From Bryoerythrophyllum caledonicum (Eukaryota > Streptophyta > Bryopsida > Pottiales > Pottiaceae): a stretch of 64,000 nucleotides of DNA. The stretch is taken from contig OZ020521.1 of the NCBI GenBank assembly GCA_963971425.1, positions 25,808,012 through 25,872,011 of the forward strand, read 5' to 3'. The position numbers and the translations under genes are program-made. This document shows, piece after piece, positions 34,478-46,648 of this stretch; within the stretch, counting starts at the first letter, position 1; each line of letters opens with the position of its first letter. A model generated the notes under the pieces. It worked only from the letters and a program-made list of their open reading frames with translations, had not been told where the DNA came from and searched no databases.

Positions 34478-37400
34478 GTTGTGAAGGCTACTATCCCTCC
34501 TCTTTGTAGGAGTGATCCTAGTAAACCGCCCTCCAACTGTGGCTCGTTTTCTGAGTATTTCTGGGTCTCTTCCTGGAGGTTTCTCCCAATCTCACTATTC
34601 AAAGCCGTTTCTTATGTGCACTACAACTGATGCTACCTCTGCTATCATGGACTTTTCTACACAGAAAAGTCGATGATGGTGTTGTTGATAGCTGTAAGCC
34701 CAAAAATAGACCCCCTAAGAGAATCCATTTTTAAACCTACAAGGTCCTATTGTTGCACCACTTAAACCATTCCTTATGCTTAACCACACATTCTACTCTT
34801 ACTGGATTCGGATCCTTGGCATATCTATTTATACATTTAGAATTTAATAATACTATTATCTTAACCCAGTTAAGTGAATTCGATTAACCTTTCCTTGTAA
34901 TCAAATACTCGACTCTGGATGAATCTAAATAGGTCTAAGTAATTATTTAATTATTTGTTACCTAATTATTATGGTTATTAGTTATTATGATTATTATTAT
35001 TATTATTTATTATTTTTATCATTTTATTTTTATTATTTAGTTATTTGTTTTTCTTTTTTCTTTTTGAGTTTAGGTCAGCTGATCAGGCCTGATCCAGACC
35101 CTGGTTGGAGCAGCAACTTCGGCAGCCCTTATCTTTTGATTCGGGACTCCGAATACCAAAAAAATTCCTCTTAAAATGATCACCAGCTCAATTCCAACTT
35201 GGATAAACCACTAAATACCTAATTTGAGATTGATACCGGCCTCCACCAGCAGTCGCAGCGGACAGTCCCTGTGAGTCCCAGGTTTTGTGTTTTTTTTTTT
35301 TTCTCAAACATCTTAACTTCCTAGGGTTAACTCCGAATTGAGCGTTTTCAACTACCAATCTTATTAGTTTTTCGTGCTCTTGACGATGGACTCCTCAGAA
35401 TGTCCAACCAGACCTCGAGGACTGCCACATACAGACGGACAGCGGCGACTCAACAACCACAACAAGTATTCACAACTTCCTCGTGAGTTCACACCTCATT
35501 CAATTGGGAACACCATTCACCAAATTCTCAACGATTCCAGCAAGCACCAACTTACAAGCATCGGCATTCTTGCATCGGCCAGCGAGCAATCATCACCAAG
35601 TTTTGGAACCCTAATGTAAAAAAAATCCTCCAGCGCTTCCGCACAAGTTTAGAGATCCCACAAATTCAATCAACACAAGAAGGAACTGCAACGACCGCAT
35701 GCATGTGGGAATTAGGGAAAGTAGCTTCACCCAGGAAATACTCCCTGGTCCGAGCGCTGCAGCCTCTTCTCGCCTGGATCCTCCAGCTCGAGTCTTCTCA
35801 GCTCGCGGCACCTTCACACCACCGCGCACGCACACGGCTCCACGATCACCAACGCCGACCTTCAACAGCGCCTCCACACCGAAGCTCCCACCGCAGGAGC
35901 ACTCCAGCGCGCTCTCTCAAGACCACAAAAAAAAACGGCCCTCTCTCCCGAGCTCAGAACCAGACCTCGTGATCACAATCACGGACCCTTGCGCGCACAG
36001 GTGCGCCCCTCGCCGAGCAGCCTTCCGGAACAGAGCCCCAGCTCGTGCAAGCTCCCTTCGCACGCCCTCGCGGCGCACACACACTCAACCAAAAACAACC
36101 GACAAAAGAAAAAGAAAAAAAAACGAGAGCTCGAGCTCCGATCTTCGCGCACACACACAAGAAACAGAGAGCCAGCTCTCCTCGTGCGCCGGTGCGCACC
36201 CTCCAGCTCCCCGAAACACGAGACCTCCTCGCGCGCAGCAGGTGCCGACCCCGGCATTTCACAAAAAAAACGGCGAGACTCTCCTCGCGCACAGGAGCGG
36301 TTCAGCTCCCAAGAAAGTGAAGAGCCAGTCCCCGCGCGCTCTCCTCTAGCTCGCGCAGGAGCCTCTTCTCCAAAAAAAAACACAGAGAGGCCAGCTCTCC
36401 CTCGCGCCCAGGGCGCACACACCACCAACAACAAAAAAAAACAAACCCAACCCAAAGAAAAAAAACGAGAGCTCCAGCCCTCCCTCCTGCTCGGAGGAGC
36501 TCCTCCTCGCTCCAAAAAACGGCCCTCCGAAAAACCCGTGAGCTCCAGCTCCCTCGCCAGCGACTCAGCCTGGCTCGTTTCTCTCTTTTTCTCTTTTTTT
36601 TCTTTTTCTTTTGGTCTTTCTCGTTTTTCTTCCCCGACAAGACTGGCTTAGTTTAAATGAGGCAGCCCATGACCTCTCACAGAAGTGCAGGATTGGCTAC
36701 TTACAGCCGTTTTTGCATGTTTTTAGTTTATTACTAGCATTAACTCGCCGCTTTGCTCCTGACAAGCCTCCCTAAAATTAATTCCATGGTGGCAAGAATT
36801 GTCATGTGGCATGTGCATGGGGAAGCACACCCAACCACCTTCTTTTCTTTTCTTCCTTTTTTTTTTTTTTCCTTTTCCTCTTGATCTTTTAAAGACTATT
36901 ACACTAGGTCTACTACTATCTACTGATGATTTGCAATTTACTTATAACTTCAAAAACTAACCACACAGCTAGACTCCCAGCACCCTAATTAGTCTACCTA
37001 AATTTTCCTAGCATTTTTGGAGTTCCTTAAGTATTTTTCCTGAGTGGTCAAACCGTTGATCAACTAGTCAACCCCTAGAATAAAATAGCAATTCAACTCG
37101 GAAAATTCTAGAAATTTTACCACTACTTCTACCTGCTAGGAGACACTCTTCCAATTTTTTCCCATATTTTTTTTTTACCCATTTCTCAATTTTTGGTCAT
37201 TTTCCAAGGACTTCCTTCCCATTTTTTATCATTCTCTTCATTTCCATTCCACTTCCACTACACTTTTAAGTATATTAGTAGGGAGGAGGAAAAAATAGGG
37301 AACTTAGTGTCCCATCATGGCACTAGGCCTATTAATCTAGGACTTTGACTCTAATAGGTGGGTTGACCACCAATTTAGCTAAAATTTGGTTAATACTATC

Positions 37401-38013
37401 AAGAAAACTCGAAAAAAATGAAGAAAAAAGAGTGAGGGCCCACTTTGACCACTCACAATAGCCCTCCTGAGCGGAGGGCTGGAATTCCTTGTATGGCATC
37501 TCCTTCGCTGCTCAAGCGGATGTGTGCTTCTATTGAGCCTCTTGGCGATTGCACTCCTAAACGGAAGCTCTATGTTAATGGTGTAATTGATGTTCACGAA
37601 GTGAGGAGTCTGAGCCTATCTCTTCCAATTTGATTATTCCGCCTTCAATTATTCCTGTCCAGCCTTCTCCTACCCCTGCTAAGCGTAGTCGACGTCCAAG
37701 TTCAAGATCTGATGGTATTGTTGGAGTTAGTAGTCCTCCCTCACGTTCAACGGGATTGCATACTGAATCTTTGGGTTTAAAGCCTAGATCTTTGAGATCC
37801 GCATCTTCACAGTTTCGTCGGAATTCACAGTGCTTGAGTGGAGGTGGTGGTTCTGGGGCTGATAGTGGTTGGTGCCATCAATCACGTCCTTCACCTCTGC
37901 GAAAATCCATGAATTATTCGGAAGTGGATGATTACTATAAACCCTATTCTCGGAGGAAAGAAATTATGATTGGATATGCGAAAGTAAAAGCGCAGGAGGC
38001 CTTGCTTCTCTAG
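34478..38013 (+). pseudogene. Element D gene 3: basic C-terminal protein, split by LTR2
   Basis: Coding sequence runs from the acceptor at 34477 to the LTR2 insertion at 34692 and resumes at 37463. The frame VDDGVVDSPPERRAGIPCM reads straight through once the LTR and one ATAGC copy are removed. It continues to about 37600 (KRKLYVNGVIDVHE), shifts one base, then runs SNLIIPPSIIPVQPSPTP, KRSRRPSSRSD and on to TAG at 38011. The end (YYKPYSRRKEIMIGYAKVKAQEA) aligns with element E gene 3. The part before the LTR is poorly conserved and may hold further breaks. It is rich in Ser, Arg and Pro; no catalytic motif. Function unknown. Confidence 0.5.
34693..37457 (-). mobile_element. Solo LTR, family LTR2, inverted, in element D gene 3
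   Basis: 2,765 bases from TGTAAGCCC to CCACTCACA on the plus strand, the reverse complement of the LTR2 layout at 9837-12370. Flanked by the direct repeats ATAGC at 34688-34692 and 37458-37462. No internal retroelement genes remain. The GC-rich block (35700-36560) with GAGCTC words corresponds to 10780-11480 of the other copy. Long frames there are compositional artefacts. Confidence 0.92.
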
Positions 38014-38442
38014 ACACAAGGAGGTGGTTCAACCATCCCTTGTAGTGAGGGAGGAGCTTCTAAGTAGGAACAATTTATATGCTTTAGGAGTCCTTCCTTG
38101 ATTTGTTGTAGAGACGATAGTATAGATCCTAGACTACTACAAATAGAAATTTGCTTGTGATTACCTATGTTGGTGAATGATGTCATGAAAATAAAGTTTT
38201 AGTGTTATTATTCTCCATTGTGCTCACTCCTCTTTGACTATGGATGGATATATATTCTCTATGATGATCTATTAATAGTATGTCTTGTGAAATGCAATGT
38301 TGGAGTGTCGCAATGATCATGTTGTTTATTGTTGGATTTGGGATGTTTCTTGTATGATGCATGATGTCTGCCTTCGTTTGCAACAACTTTTCACGATATT
38401 TGTATCCGAAGTAATAGGCTTTTAGTCTCAAATCTCACGATT
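38014..38442. other. Element D right subterminal region, no gene
   Basis: AT-rich DNA between the last stop and the terminal repeat, the same distance scale as in element E. It contains AGTCTCAAATCTC near 38424, like the GAGACT words near the left end. Probably 3' untranslated region and terminator of gene 3. Confidence 0.5.
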
Positions 38443-38467
38443 TGTCTCATTCTAATGAATATGGGGT
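38443..38467 (-). repeat. Right terminal inverted repeat of element D
   Basis: Read on the minus strand it is ACCCCATATTCATTA followed by GAATGAGACA, matching 14764-14788 except at two positions. Element E sequence (introns and then the third exon of E gene 1) resumes after it. Confidence 0.75.
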
Positions 38468-39810
38468 TAATGGATCAAAACGAAAACAACATACAACGAA
38501 GCGAAGTGATTAAGGAGATTCAAAATGGAAACAACATCGAATTTACTCAACCAAGGTTTAAAAGGACAATAAACATCCAAGATTCTTTACAAACTTAAGT
38601 TAATGTACGAAAATAATTGGGGAAACATAATTAACAACAACAAGAATACTCGATATACTAGTTCTCATCGAGAATTCCACCTGAACAGTGTCCCGGAGAT
38701 GCTTGAGTCTTGCTCGGTGTGTTGACTTCATTAGCAACTTCTGTCTCTTCCACCGAGATCACATTGATTAGCTGAACATTGGGATCGGCGGCAACCATGC
38801 GCTCGGCTCCAACATAGGCTATCGCTTGTGGCGGTGAAAGAGGAGAAGACGTCTTCGGATCCGATGTCAGCAAAGACTGTTGGACATATACCTCTTCGAA
38901 CGAGGGGACCGTCTCTATAATAGTAGGGCCTCGAGACGATGGTCTTGCAGCCGCCTCAGGAGTTGCACCTAAAATATGCTCTATCGGCTTGGACTGCGGT
39001 GGCAATATCTGTTCGAACCTTGCAAACATAGAAGCGATCATCGCTTGGGTGTTCCGCTCCATGTCGGCTCTCTACGCTGCAAGGAGCTCATCTTGGCGCT
39101 CTTCCTGCCGTCTTGACAACTCTTGGTTGAGCCTCTGTTGCTCCTCGACCTTCTTTAAGAGCATCTCGACTTTCAATGCCATATCGGCTTGTGCAGTGGG
39201 AGGGGACGTCGATAGCGCGAGCGAGTTAACCATCACAAGAGCTCGTTGGCGCTTGTTCGGGGGCGTTGGCGTAGAAGCCATATCTTCAACGTCATCGTCA
39301 GTATTTCCATCTAAGGAATCAGCCCTACTCTGCGACTGATTGTTGGATGGACGAGCACCACCTGCAATCACACTGGACCGACAAAGAGCAAGATCCTCAT
39401 AATCATTTGGACAAAATGCACCAATATCTGCGCCTTCATTAACGCGAGCAGAAGCGGGGTCTAATGGTTCAGCTACCGCAACATCTGAGCTCGTAACATC
39501 CACAGTAGGTTGCTCATCATCATCTTCCTCATTATCATCGTCGTCATCAACTTGTCTCTTTCCCTTACCCTTACCAGGAGGGGGCTTAAACGGATACTTT
39601 GTCTCGTCAACTGGATAACCGTCGGCAACGAAATCCGCTTTGCATAGAGATAAAGCCAACTTGGCCTTGTTTTCGTACTGATCACTCTCAGAAGTCTCAC
39701 AAATGCAGGCACACCCTAGAGATTCGATCTGCAAGGCACACCAGAGACAGTGACAATCAATCAAACTATCTCAAGCGACATATAATTGCATTCCATGAAA
39801 CTACACTACT

Positions 39811-39903
39811 TGCATATTCAGCTCGACTCGAGCTGAATATGCAACTCAGAACTAATGATCGAGAAGCACTTGCATATTCAGCTCGAGTCAAGTTGAATAT
39901 GCA
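39811..39903. repeat. Two E palindromes in the second intron of E gene 1
   Basis: Copies at 39811-39843 (perfect arms, centre C) and 39871-39903 (two mismatches in the right arm). Both are inside the intron between the glycine-rich methylase motif and the next exon. Confidence 0.9.
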
Positions 39904-40249
39904 AACATGAGAGCTCGGCAGAAATTCTTACCATAGATGCAATAAGAAACTTTGAGCCTCCAAAGGCAGAGAAGACTAAGTCCCCGGGTTTGCACCATTC
40001 TTTGAGTACTTGAAAGTAGAACTCCATCGTGAACTCAGTAGTGTTTGCACAATACTCCAATTTGTTGTACTTGCGGACCTTGGTGTTTGCAAGATGAAGC
40101 GGATAGACATACTCCTTTGTAACTAAGTTAGAGCGAGCTAACTGCTTTCGGACTAGCCAAAGAAGTTCCACAGAATCTTTCGACAACTTGTTGCGTATCG
40201 ACAGATCATCGAGCCGCTCATACTTACCAGGAATGTATGCGGAACTATA

Positions 40250-42468
40250 TGTGAGCCAAATAAACCGCCCCCTAATGGGCTGGCTTATCTTGAACACAAG
40301 ATCCTACATATGGGATGCAGCCCCTTGTGCAAACATACTTTAAGCATTCATACAAGCATGATGACCCAAGGCGTGGTCACTTAAGAGGGTTCGTTAATAA
40401 TTAGTGATGTGATGGCTGAATTGAGCCTTAGGTTGAATCCAACCTTTAGACAAGCGTAAATTCCGCCTCAAAGCTTTGTTTCCAATGTTTTAAAGCTCCA
40501 TTCGGTTCAATTTTGCCTTGTGAACTTGATTAGCACCTTAACCACCAATTCCAGGCCCAAGTGCGACCCTAACAGCAGCAACCAGCAGACAGGCTCCTCT
40601 TTTTATGTTAAAAGTTTAATTCTTCATTATCTTCGTGATTATGACTCCGTTTTTTACGTTTGTTTTTTGGATTCTTACTAGTTTTTCTTGCTTAACACGA
40701 TGGCAGCCTTCAATTGATCATTTGACTCGACCCTGGACCTCCCAGCCAGCGACCAGCAGTGCACCTTCAACATATGACTTTATTCAAGATCATGCACCAC
40801 ATTCCTATGCATGTATCACATTCATTCACACAAGAATCCACCCCAGCCTTACTAAGAGTGAGCCTCCAGCTGTGTTCACTTACTAATGGCGCTCTAATCG
40901 GTTATTTAGTTGAATATATAGCAAACCCTAATTCTACCGAAAAATTGGCAGCGCTTCCGCGTGGTTTTTGTATTTACAAAATTAGGGTTCAAGTGATACA
41001 CATGGAATTGAAGAGGTTCGAGGGAGAAAAGAAAAGGGGCTCCCTGAGTTAATTCGGTTCACCCTCCATCCTTAGCCTTCGACTTGCTTTGTCAGCTCGT
41101 GATCTTGGTCCTCTTGTTCAGCTCGTGATCTTGGTCCTCTTGTTCAGCTCGTGATCTTGCTCCTCTTGTTCAGCTCGTGATCCTGCTCCTCTTGTTCAGC
41201 TCGTGATCTTGCTCCTCTTGTTGGTGCTCTTCACTCCGCAGCCTGTATCTTCGTCGTCACAGCTCCGATCCCCGTGTTCTTGAGCTTGTTGGAAAGCCAA
41301 CGATCTAATCTATCTACTCCTAAAATCTTAGCTCGATTGGAGAAGAACTCCGCTACTGACGAGGGAAAACCTGAGGCCGTATGAGATCCGCCACCGATCC
41401 TCCAACTGGTCGTCCTCACTCCGCCGCCCGTATCTTCGTTGTCACAGCTCCGATCCGCGTGTTCTTGAGCTTGTTGGAAAGCCAACTTTCTAATCTATCT
41501 ACTCTCCTATTTTCGCAACGATTGAATTACATTCCAGCCCACAGGAGGGGGAAATCTGAACCCTACCTCTCTCTCTCCTTCCACACACCTCTCTCACTCC
41601 TAGCTCCTACCACACACCTCTCTCACTCCTACCTCCCACACTTCGAATGAGCGCCCTCCAAGGGGGTAACCCCAAGGCCCTTGCTCCTTTCTTTGTTCCC
41701 AAGGTCGTTCCCTTTGTCGTTCACAGCCGCCATTTTCGGTGGGCACATTAATGGTCACACTAAACAACTAGTAACTAAAAAGCAATAATTCACTAGCCAC
41801 CCTTGCATTTAACACAAGTGGGTGTCCCACTAACCAAGGAATATCTAAATCTAAACTTTGACTCCATGCCACATGTGTGTGCATGATCTCAATAAGTGAG
41901 CTATTAGCTAATTTTCAAAGGTGCAAAAATCTAATTTAACCTACCTAAATTGAATTCCCTTTGCTTGGGGTAATTCCTAATTTACTTAGTGATTGATGAG
42001 GATTCTTTTCCACTTCTTTTGGACCCTTTTGACTATTTTTTTAAGGGCTTTTAACGCCCCATTCTTCTTTCTTTTCTCCTCACCATCCTCCTTCTTCTCC
42101 CATTTTTTTGGTTTCGTGATTTCTTCATCGTGACTGAATATGGTCTACAACTCGATAGGAGGTAAATTCTTCTCCACCACTACTCATTTTAATTCTTTTC
42201 TAATTTTCTTTTGTCTTTTTTCCCTTCTCTCTTTGCTTTTCTTTTCTGGTTTATTCCCCCTTTTTTTTTTCTTCCTTTTTGGCTAACTACATAAATTCCG
42301 CGATTGCCCATAAATGGCTCCTCTTTTAGTGAGGGGAAAGGCCACTTGGCCATTTTAATCAAAAAACCACGAGCTAGTCCATGGGATAACCCATTTTCAC
42401 CACTCATTAGCCTTAATGGACCCGACGTGAGGTCCATTCATCACCGTGAGCCATTTTTGCGGCTCACA
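40250..42468 (+). mobile_element. Solo LTR, family LTR1, in element E gene 1
   Basis: 2,219 bases from TGTGAGCCAAATAAACC to GCGGCTCACA, flanked by CTATA at 40245-40249 and 42469-42473. TG...CA ends and a 5-bp duplication mark it as a retrotransposon LTR; no internal genes remain. It carries a 26-bp minisatellite near 41091-41225 and a locally duplicated segment (CAGCTCCGATCC...CGTGTTCTTGAGCTTG at about 41261 and 41443). It interrupts codons of the element E methylase-like exon, whose frame is restored when one CTATA and the LTR are removed. Confidence 0.93.
41091..41225 (+). repeat. 26-bp minisatellite inside LTR1 copy 2
   Basis: Five units of TTCAGCTCGTGATCTT plus GGTCCTCTTG or GCTCCTCTTG. 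It occupies the same place in the LTR as the 55-bp array at 8229 and the 46-bp array at 44495, but with a different period. Confidence 0.85.
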
Positions 42469-43567
42469 CTATATGTCACATATTCGTCTACAAATGTGGA
42501 CTTCTCGGTTATGGAGAAGACTTACCTCTCCTTTGTCTTGGTCCGACAAATCCATAGCCAGACATCTGGGTCTATCAGTCCAGGGTTGCCTCCAGTCCGC
42601 AATGCCTCCATGAAGTCCTTGAAGAATGGGTTAGCCACCATTGATGATGGCTTCAAATCTCGCGCGGGAGCTGATCTGAAATCGATCAATCCAAGCCGAG
42701 GCTTTTCGCCGCGGGGATCCCATGTGTTTTTGGGCCACACACCCAACGTATCATTGATGATGTTGTACTTCCGGATGTATGCAGACCCGAACGTTTCTTC
42801 AAAGTGTTGGCGCTTGTCTAAGAACAACTTAAACCAAGCTCTTGCGTACGACGATAGCTCCTCCGCAGACTTGTTCTTGCTCCGAAGGTGTCGCACCTCT
42901 GTGAAGAATGCCTCACCGGGTTGATCGACAAGCACCCTCATGGTTGTGGATGAGACGTGATATTCACGCTTAAAACACTTCCAGTTTCCAGGAACAAAAT
43001 TTTTGTTTGCATCAAAAAATGCAAGACTAGGCTTTAGTTCCTGCAACTCCCTACGGACGACGTTCTTCTTCTTGCGCCGCTCGATCCATTCCAAAGCCGT
43101 GTAGTTACTATCCAATATGCTGGTTGGTGTCTTGATGACCACCTTCGGGTACTGCAGTCGCCGTTTTGGTCCGCTGCGGTTCAAAACGTGTTCAACAACT
43201 TCACATGATCAGCATCACTGAGTCCATTGACCCACTTGAAGAACTCTCGATTCAGACCACCATCCTTCGTTGGCGTCGACTTCATGTTGTCTATGAATTT
43301 GTACAGGGGGTTGGTGTCAACGTCAATCAAGTCGCCTTGAGCACTTGCGGCCATGACATCTCGCCAGAGATTGAAAGTAGAATCAGGCGACATGATTATC
43401 ATGACCTCATTTAAGAGAGCCAGTTGAGGAACCAAACTAGATTTGCTAGCATAGTGCTAGTTGTTTGCAACGTCAATGCATGCAAACCGACGTTGAATGG
43501 CCTCAAGGAACTCCTGCAGGTGGCAAACTATAGTCTTAGTAAAACTGAACAATTGTTGACATGGGTG

Positions 43568-43645
43568 TGCAAATTCAGCTTAACTCGAGCTGAATATGCA
43601 TTCGCAAAGGTTCGTATATTCAGCTTCAGTCGAGCTGAATATGCA
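43568..43645. repeat. Two E palindromes in the first intron of E gene 1, left part
   Basis: Copies at 43568-43600 and 43614-43645; right arms CGAGCTGAATATGCA are intact, left arms have two to three changes. A third copy (56152) belongs to the same intron but has been moved 12.5 kb away by LTR1 plus element F. Confidence 0.85.
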
Positions 43646-44494
43646 TTCGCAAGGGTTTTGTGAGCCAAATAAACCGCCCCTAAAGGGTGGCTTATCTTGA
43701 ACACAAGATCCTAATACGAGGGCCTAGTTCCTTGTGTAACCAATCCTCAGCCCATTCATACACAACTTATACAAGCATGGTGACACATCTCATGTTCACT
43801 TAGGTCCCTTGTGGTTGATTAGTGAGGTGGTGACTTAATCCAGCCTTTTGATTGAATCCACCTTTGAACAAGTGTAACTTTTGTTCTAGGGCTCCGAATG
43901 CAACGTTTCCAACTCTTATGGGTTCAATTCAGCATTCCGAACTTGATTAGACCCTTAATGATCAGTTTCAGGCTTAGGTGTGACCCTGGAACCAGTTGGC
44001 AGCAGACAGGCGTCCCTATTTTCTACAAACTTATAATCCTAATTATCTCCTTGACTCTAACTCCGATTCTTATGTTTGTTTTTTTGATTCTTATTAGTTT
44101 TTTGTGCTCAACATGAGGGCAGCATTCAATCAACCATGCGACTCAATCATGAACTCATAACCAACGACCAGCAGTGCACACTCAACATATAAGTTTATTC
44201 AAGATCGTGCACCACATTCCTACGCATATACCACATCCATTCACACAAGAATCCACTCCAACCTTACTAAGAATGAGCCTCCAGCTGCGTTCACTTACTA
44301 ATGGCGTTTTAATCGATTGTTTAGTTGAATATATAGCAAACCCTAATTCTACCAAAAAATTGGCAGCGCTTTCGCGTGGTTTTTGTATTTAGAAAATTAG
44401 GTTTCACGTCATACACAAGGAATTTTAAGAGGTCCGAGGGAGAAGAGGGGCTCCTTGATTTAATTCGGTTCACCCTCCATTCTTAGCCTTCGAA

Positions 44495-45150
44495 TTGCTC
44501 ACTCCAGCTCTCGTGACCTTGCTCCAGCTCGTGTGATCTTCTTCCTCTTGTTCGTCGTGCTTGCTCACTCCAGCTTGTGTGATCTTCTTCCTCTTGTTCG
44601 TTGTGTGATCTTGCTCCAACTCGCGTGATCTTCTTCCTCTTGTTCGTCGTGTGATCTTGCTCCAGCTCGTATGATCTTCTTCCTCAAGTTTGTCGTGCTT
44701 GCTCACTCCAGCTTGTGTGATCTTCTTCCTCATGTTCGTCGTGTGATCTTGCTCCAGCTCGTGTGATCTTCTTCCTCCTGTTCGTCGTGCTTGCTCACTC
44801 CAGCTCGTGTGATCTTCTTCCTCATGTTCGTCGTGCTTGCTCACTCCAGCTCGTGTGATCTTCTTCCTCCTGTTCGTCGTGCTTGCTCACTCCAGCTCGT
44901 GTGATCTTCTTCCTCGTGTTCGTCGTGCTTGCTCACTCCAGCTCGTGTGATCTTCTTCCTCCTGTTCGTCATGCTTGCTCACTCCAGCTCGTGTGATCTT
45001 CTTTCTCCTGTTCGTCGTGCTTGCTCTCTCTAGCTCGTGTGATCTTCTTCCTCTGGTTCGTCGTATGATCTTGCTCCAGCTCGTGTGATCTTCTTCCTCT
45101 TGTTCGACCTGTGATCTTGCTCCAGCTCATGTGCTCTTCTTCCTCCTATG
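44495..45150 (+). repeat. 46-bp minisatellite inside LTR1 copy 3
   Basis: Units built from CACTCCAGCTCGTGTGATCT, TCTTCCTCCTGTTCGTCGTG and CTTGCT, about 13 copies, some shortened. Frames through it on the minus strand are artefacts. Confidence 0.85.
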
Positions 45151-45433
45151 ATCTAACCTAATCTCGTTCACTAGTTCGGGGCCGGGGCTTCCGGCTCTCT
45201 TCCCACACAAATTCAGTCTCTCCCTTGTTCTCTCTCTTCCTACTCCTTGCACACTAACCGAATGAGGCTTCTATAGGGGGTAACCCCCCAACCTTTGCTC
45301 TCCTTGAGTTCCCAAAGAAGTTCCCTGCCGCTTTTGGCCTTCTTCCATAAATGGCTTCCTTCTTACACAACCTACTAATCCTATGACTACAAATTCCGTG
45401 CCACCCTTGCATTTAACAAGAGTGGGTGTCCCA

Positions 45434-46080
45434 GCCCGGTCACTACAGTCAATCCGGGTTCGCGGTGTCACGGCCCGATTTTAGCCCTGACACCGCAAAG
45501 ACTGGCCCTTCTCCCCAAGCGCCTTTTCGCCTCCTTCCCACGATAACTGCCACTCTCGCCCTCAATTATTTCGCGCTGCCCGTCTCTCTTTTCGGCACTT
45601 CTCGCCGAAAAGCCCCTTCGCCCCCGCCTTCTCCGGATCACCGAAGTCACCTTCTCGCCCCCGCCTTCTTCGGATCACCGAAGTCTCCTTATCGGCCCGA
45701 CACGTGTACTCTAGAATGACCCGCCCTTCTCGGCAGCCCCAAACTGCCATCCACACCGTTTCGTACGGCGCCGTCTTTGGCACGATCATTGTGCCGTGTA
45801 GAATCCTTTCGGAAGGGGAGTGATTGTCTGCGCCTGAATTGAGTTCCTCGATCACAATCTTCCCATACAGGACAGGTTGAATGGAGATTCTAGCGAGACG
45901 GCGCCACCAACCGTTGCCGATAACGGGGCAGTAGGGAGGAATTGGAGGCGTCAAGGGAGAAAGAAAGAAGCTGGCGTGCAAGAGAAGGGGCTGGAGGACC
46001 TTGATGCCGCGATTAGGGTTTGGCCCGCATGCTGACTACCTGAAGACACACGGTCACAAGGTTCTTCGGATGCGCGATTC
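45434..46080 (+). repeat. Left long terminal inverted repeat of element F
   Basis: Begins GCCCGGTCACTACAGTCAAT and matches the right end in inverted orientation for about 620-650 bases, with roughly 10 percent difference by eye. Within its first 80 bases GCGGTGTCA and TGACACCGC form an internal inverted repeat. A short tandem duplication (CGCCCCCGCCTTCT, CGGATCACCGAAGTC) near 45610-45690 makes it slightly longer than its partner. Its inner part is an inverted copy of the first codons of the transposase gene. Confidence 0.9.
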
Positions 46081-46648
46081 GAAGAGTAACACAATCCAAG
46101 CTTATCGCTGATATTCCCTCAGATTGTAGGTCCAGGCTAATCGGTTTAGGCGGCGTAGGCAATAATCATCATCGCCATCACCATCACCATCAACGTGAAA
46201 CCCTAATCCAGGCATGGCAAAGTTTTGTGTGGCGCCACCATTTCCAGCACTTTCGAACAGTTTTTTTTGCCCTCTAGCGACATATCCAGGATCTTCAAGC
46301 TCTGCGTCAACGATCGCTGCTTCAAAACTCCAGGATTTTCAAGCCTCTACGTCAACGATCGCCGACTGAACTTTTAGGTAAGTTCCCTGCCTTTCTTGCT
46401 TTTTATTTAATTCCATTTCGGTAAGTTCTCTGTCATTCTTACTTTCCATTTCTTTTTGGTGATGCATACGGGCGGTCCTTCTTCCATTCCGTTTCAAATG
46501 TGGGGCTTTGGAAAGTAAGCTGTGTGAAGGTGTAGAAAATTTTGCAAAGCGTCCAGGTTTAGGGTTTAAGAGTTTTCGGGTTCCCGATAATCGTTTCTTG
46601 CGATAAGGTTTCATGTTCGGCAATGTCCTTCCTCGCAGGACCGTAGAA
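46081..46648. other. Leader of element F gene 1
   Basis: GC-moderate DNA between the terminal repeat and the first codon of gene 1, with a CATCAC microsatellite near 46170, duplicated GGCGCC..CCAGGATTTTCAAGC.. segments (46280-46370), and a likely acceptor CTCGCAG at 46632-46638. It probably contains promoter and 5' exon/intron. No other gene seen. Confidence 0.5.

Larger units (their letters stand above)
14764..38467. mobile_element. Element D: 23.7-kb DNA transposon inserted in E
   Basis: Its ends are 25-bp terminal inverted repeats matching at 23 of 25 positions (14764-14788 and 38443-38467). Inside are a minus-strand DDE transposase at the left, about 10 kb of AT-rich spacer, and three plus-strand genes at the right that are orthologues of element E's genes. 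Eighteen copies of a private palindrome (arm TTATCCTCGA) lie between 18569 and 34409; none lies outside. Words like TTGAGACT/AGTCTCAA recur near both ends. A solo LTR2 sits inside (34693-37457). I could not identify a clean target-site duplication. Confidence 0.75.
38658..43436 (-). pseudogene. Element E gene 1, second and third exons: methyltransferase-like part and coiled coil
   Basis: Reading leftwards from the acceptor at 43437: VPQLALLNEVMIIMSPDSTF, one frame change near 43184, QYPKVVIKTPTS, WDPRG, WLWICRTKTKER, TAA at 42522, then across LTR1 (40250-42468) in frame into TYSSAYIPGKYERL and KPGDLVFSAFGGSKFLIAS. After an intron holding two E palindromes, the third exon (about 39737-38658) begins SLGCACICETSESDQYENKA, then an acidic run, a KRQRA stretch and a coiled coil, with TAG at 39072 and the last TAG at 38658. 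Order and content match D gene 1. It is broken by the LTR, two stops and one frameshift, yet retains the clearest methyltransferase motif in the window. Confidence 0.6.

Noticed and set aside
14750..38480. Target-site duplication for element D
   Set aside because: The flanks AAATAAATGA and TTAATGGATC share only partial similarity. I could not pick a length without forcing it.
8418..44000. Link between the LTR1 word TTCAGCTCG and E's palindrome arm ATTCAGCTCGA
   Set aside because: A shared 9-base word in low-complexity repeats is likely chance; the LTR arrays have no palindromic partner arm.
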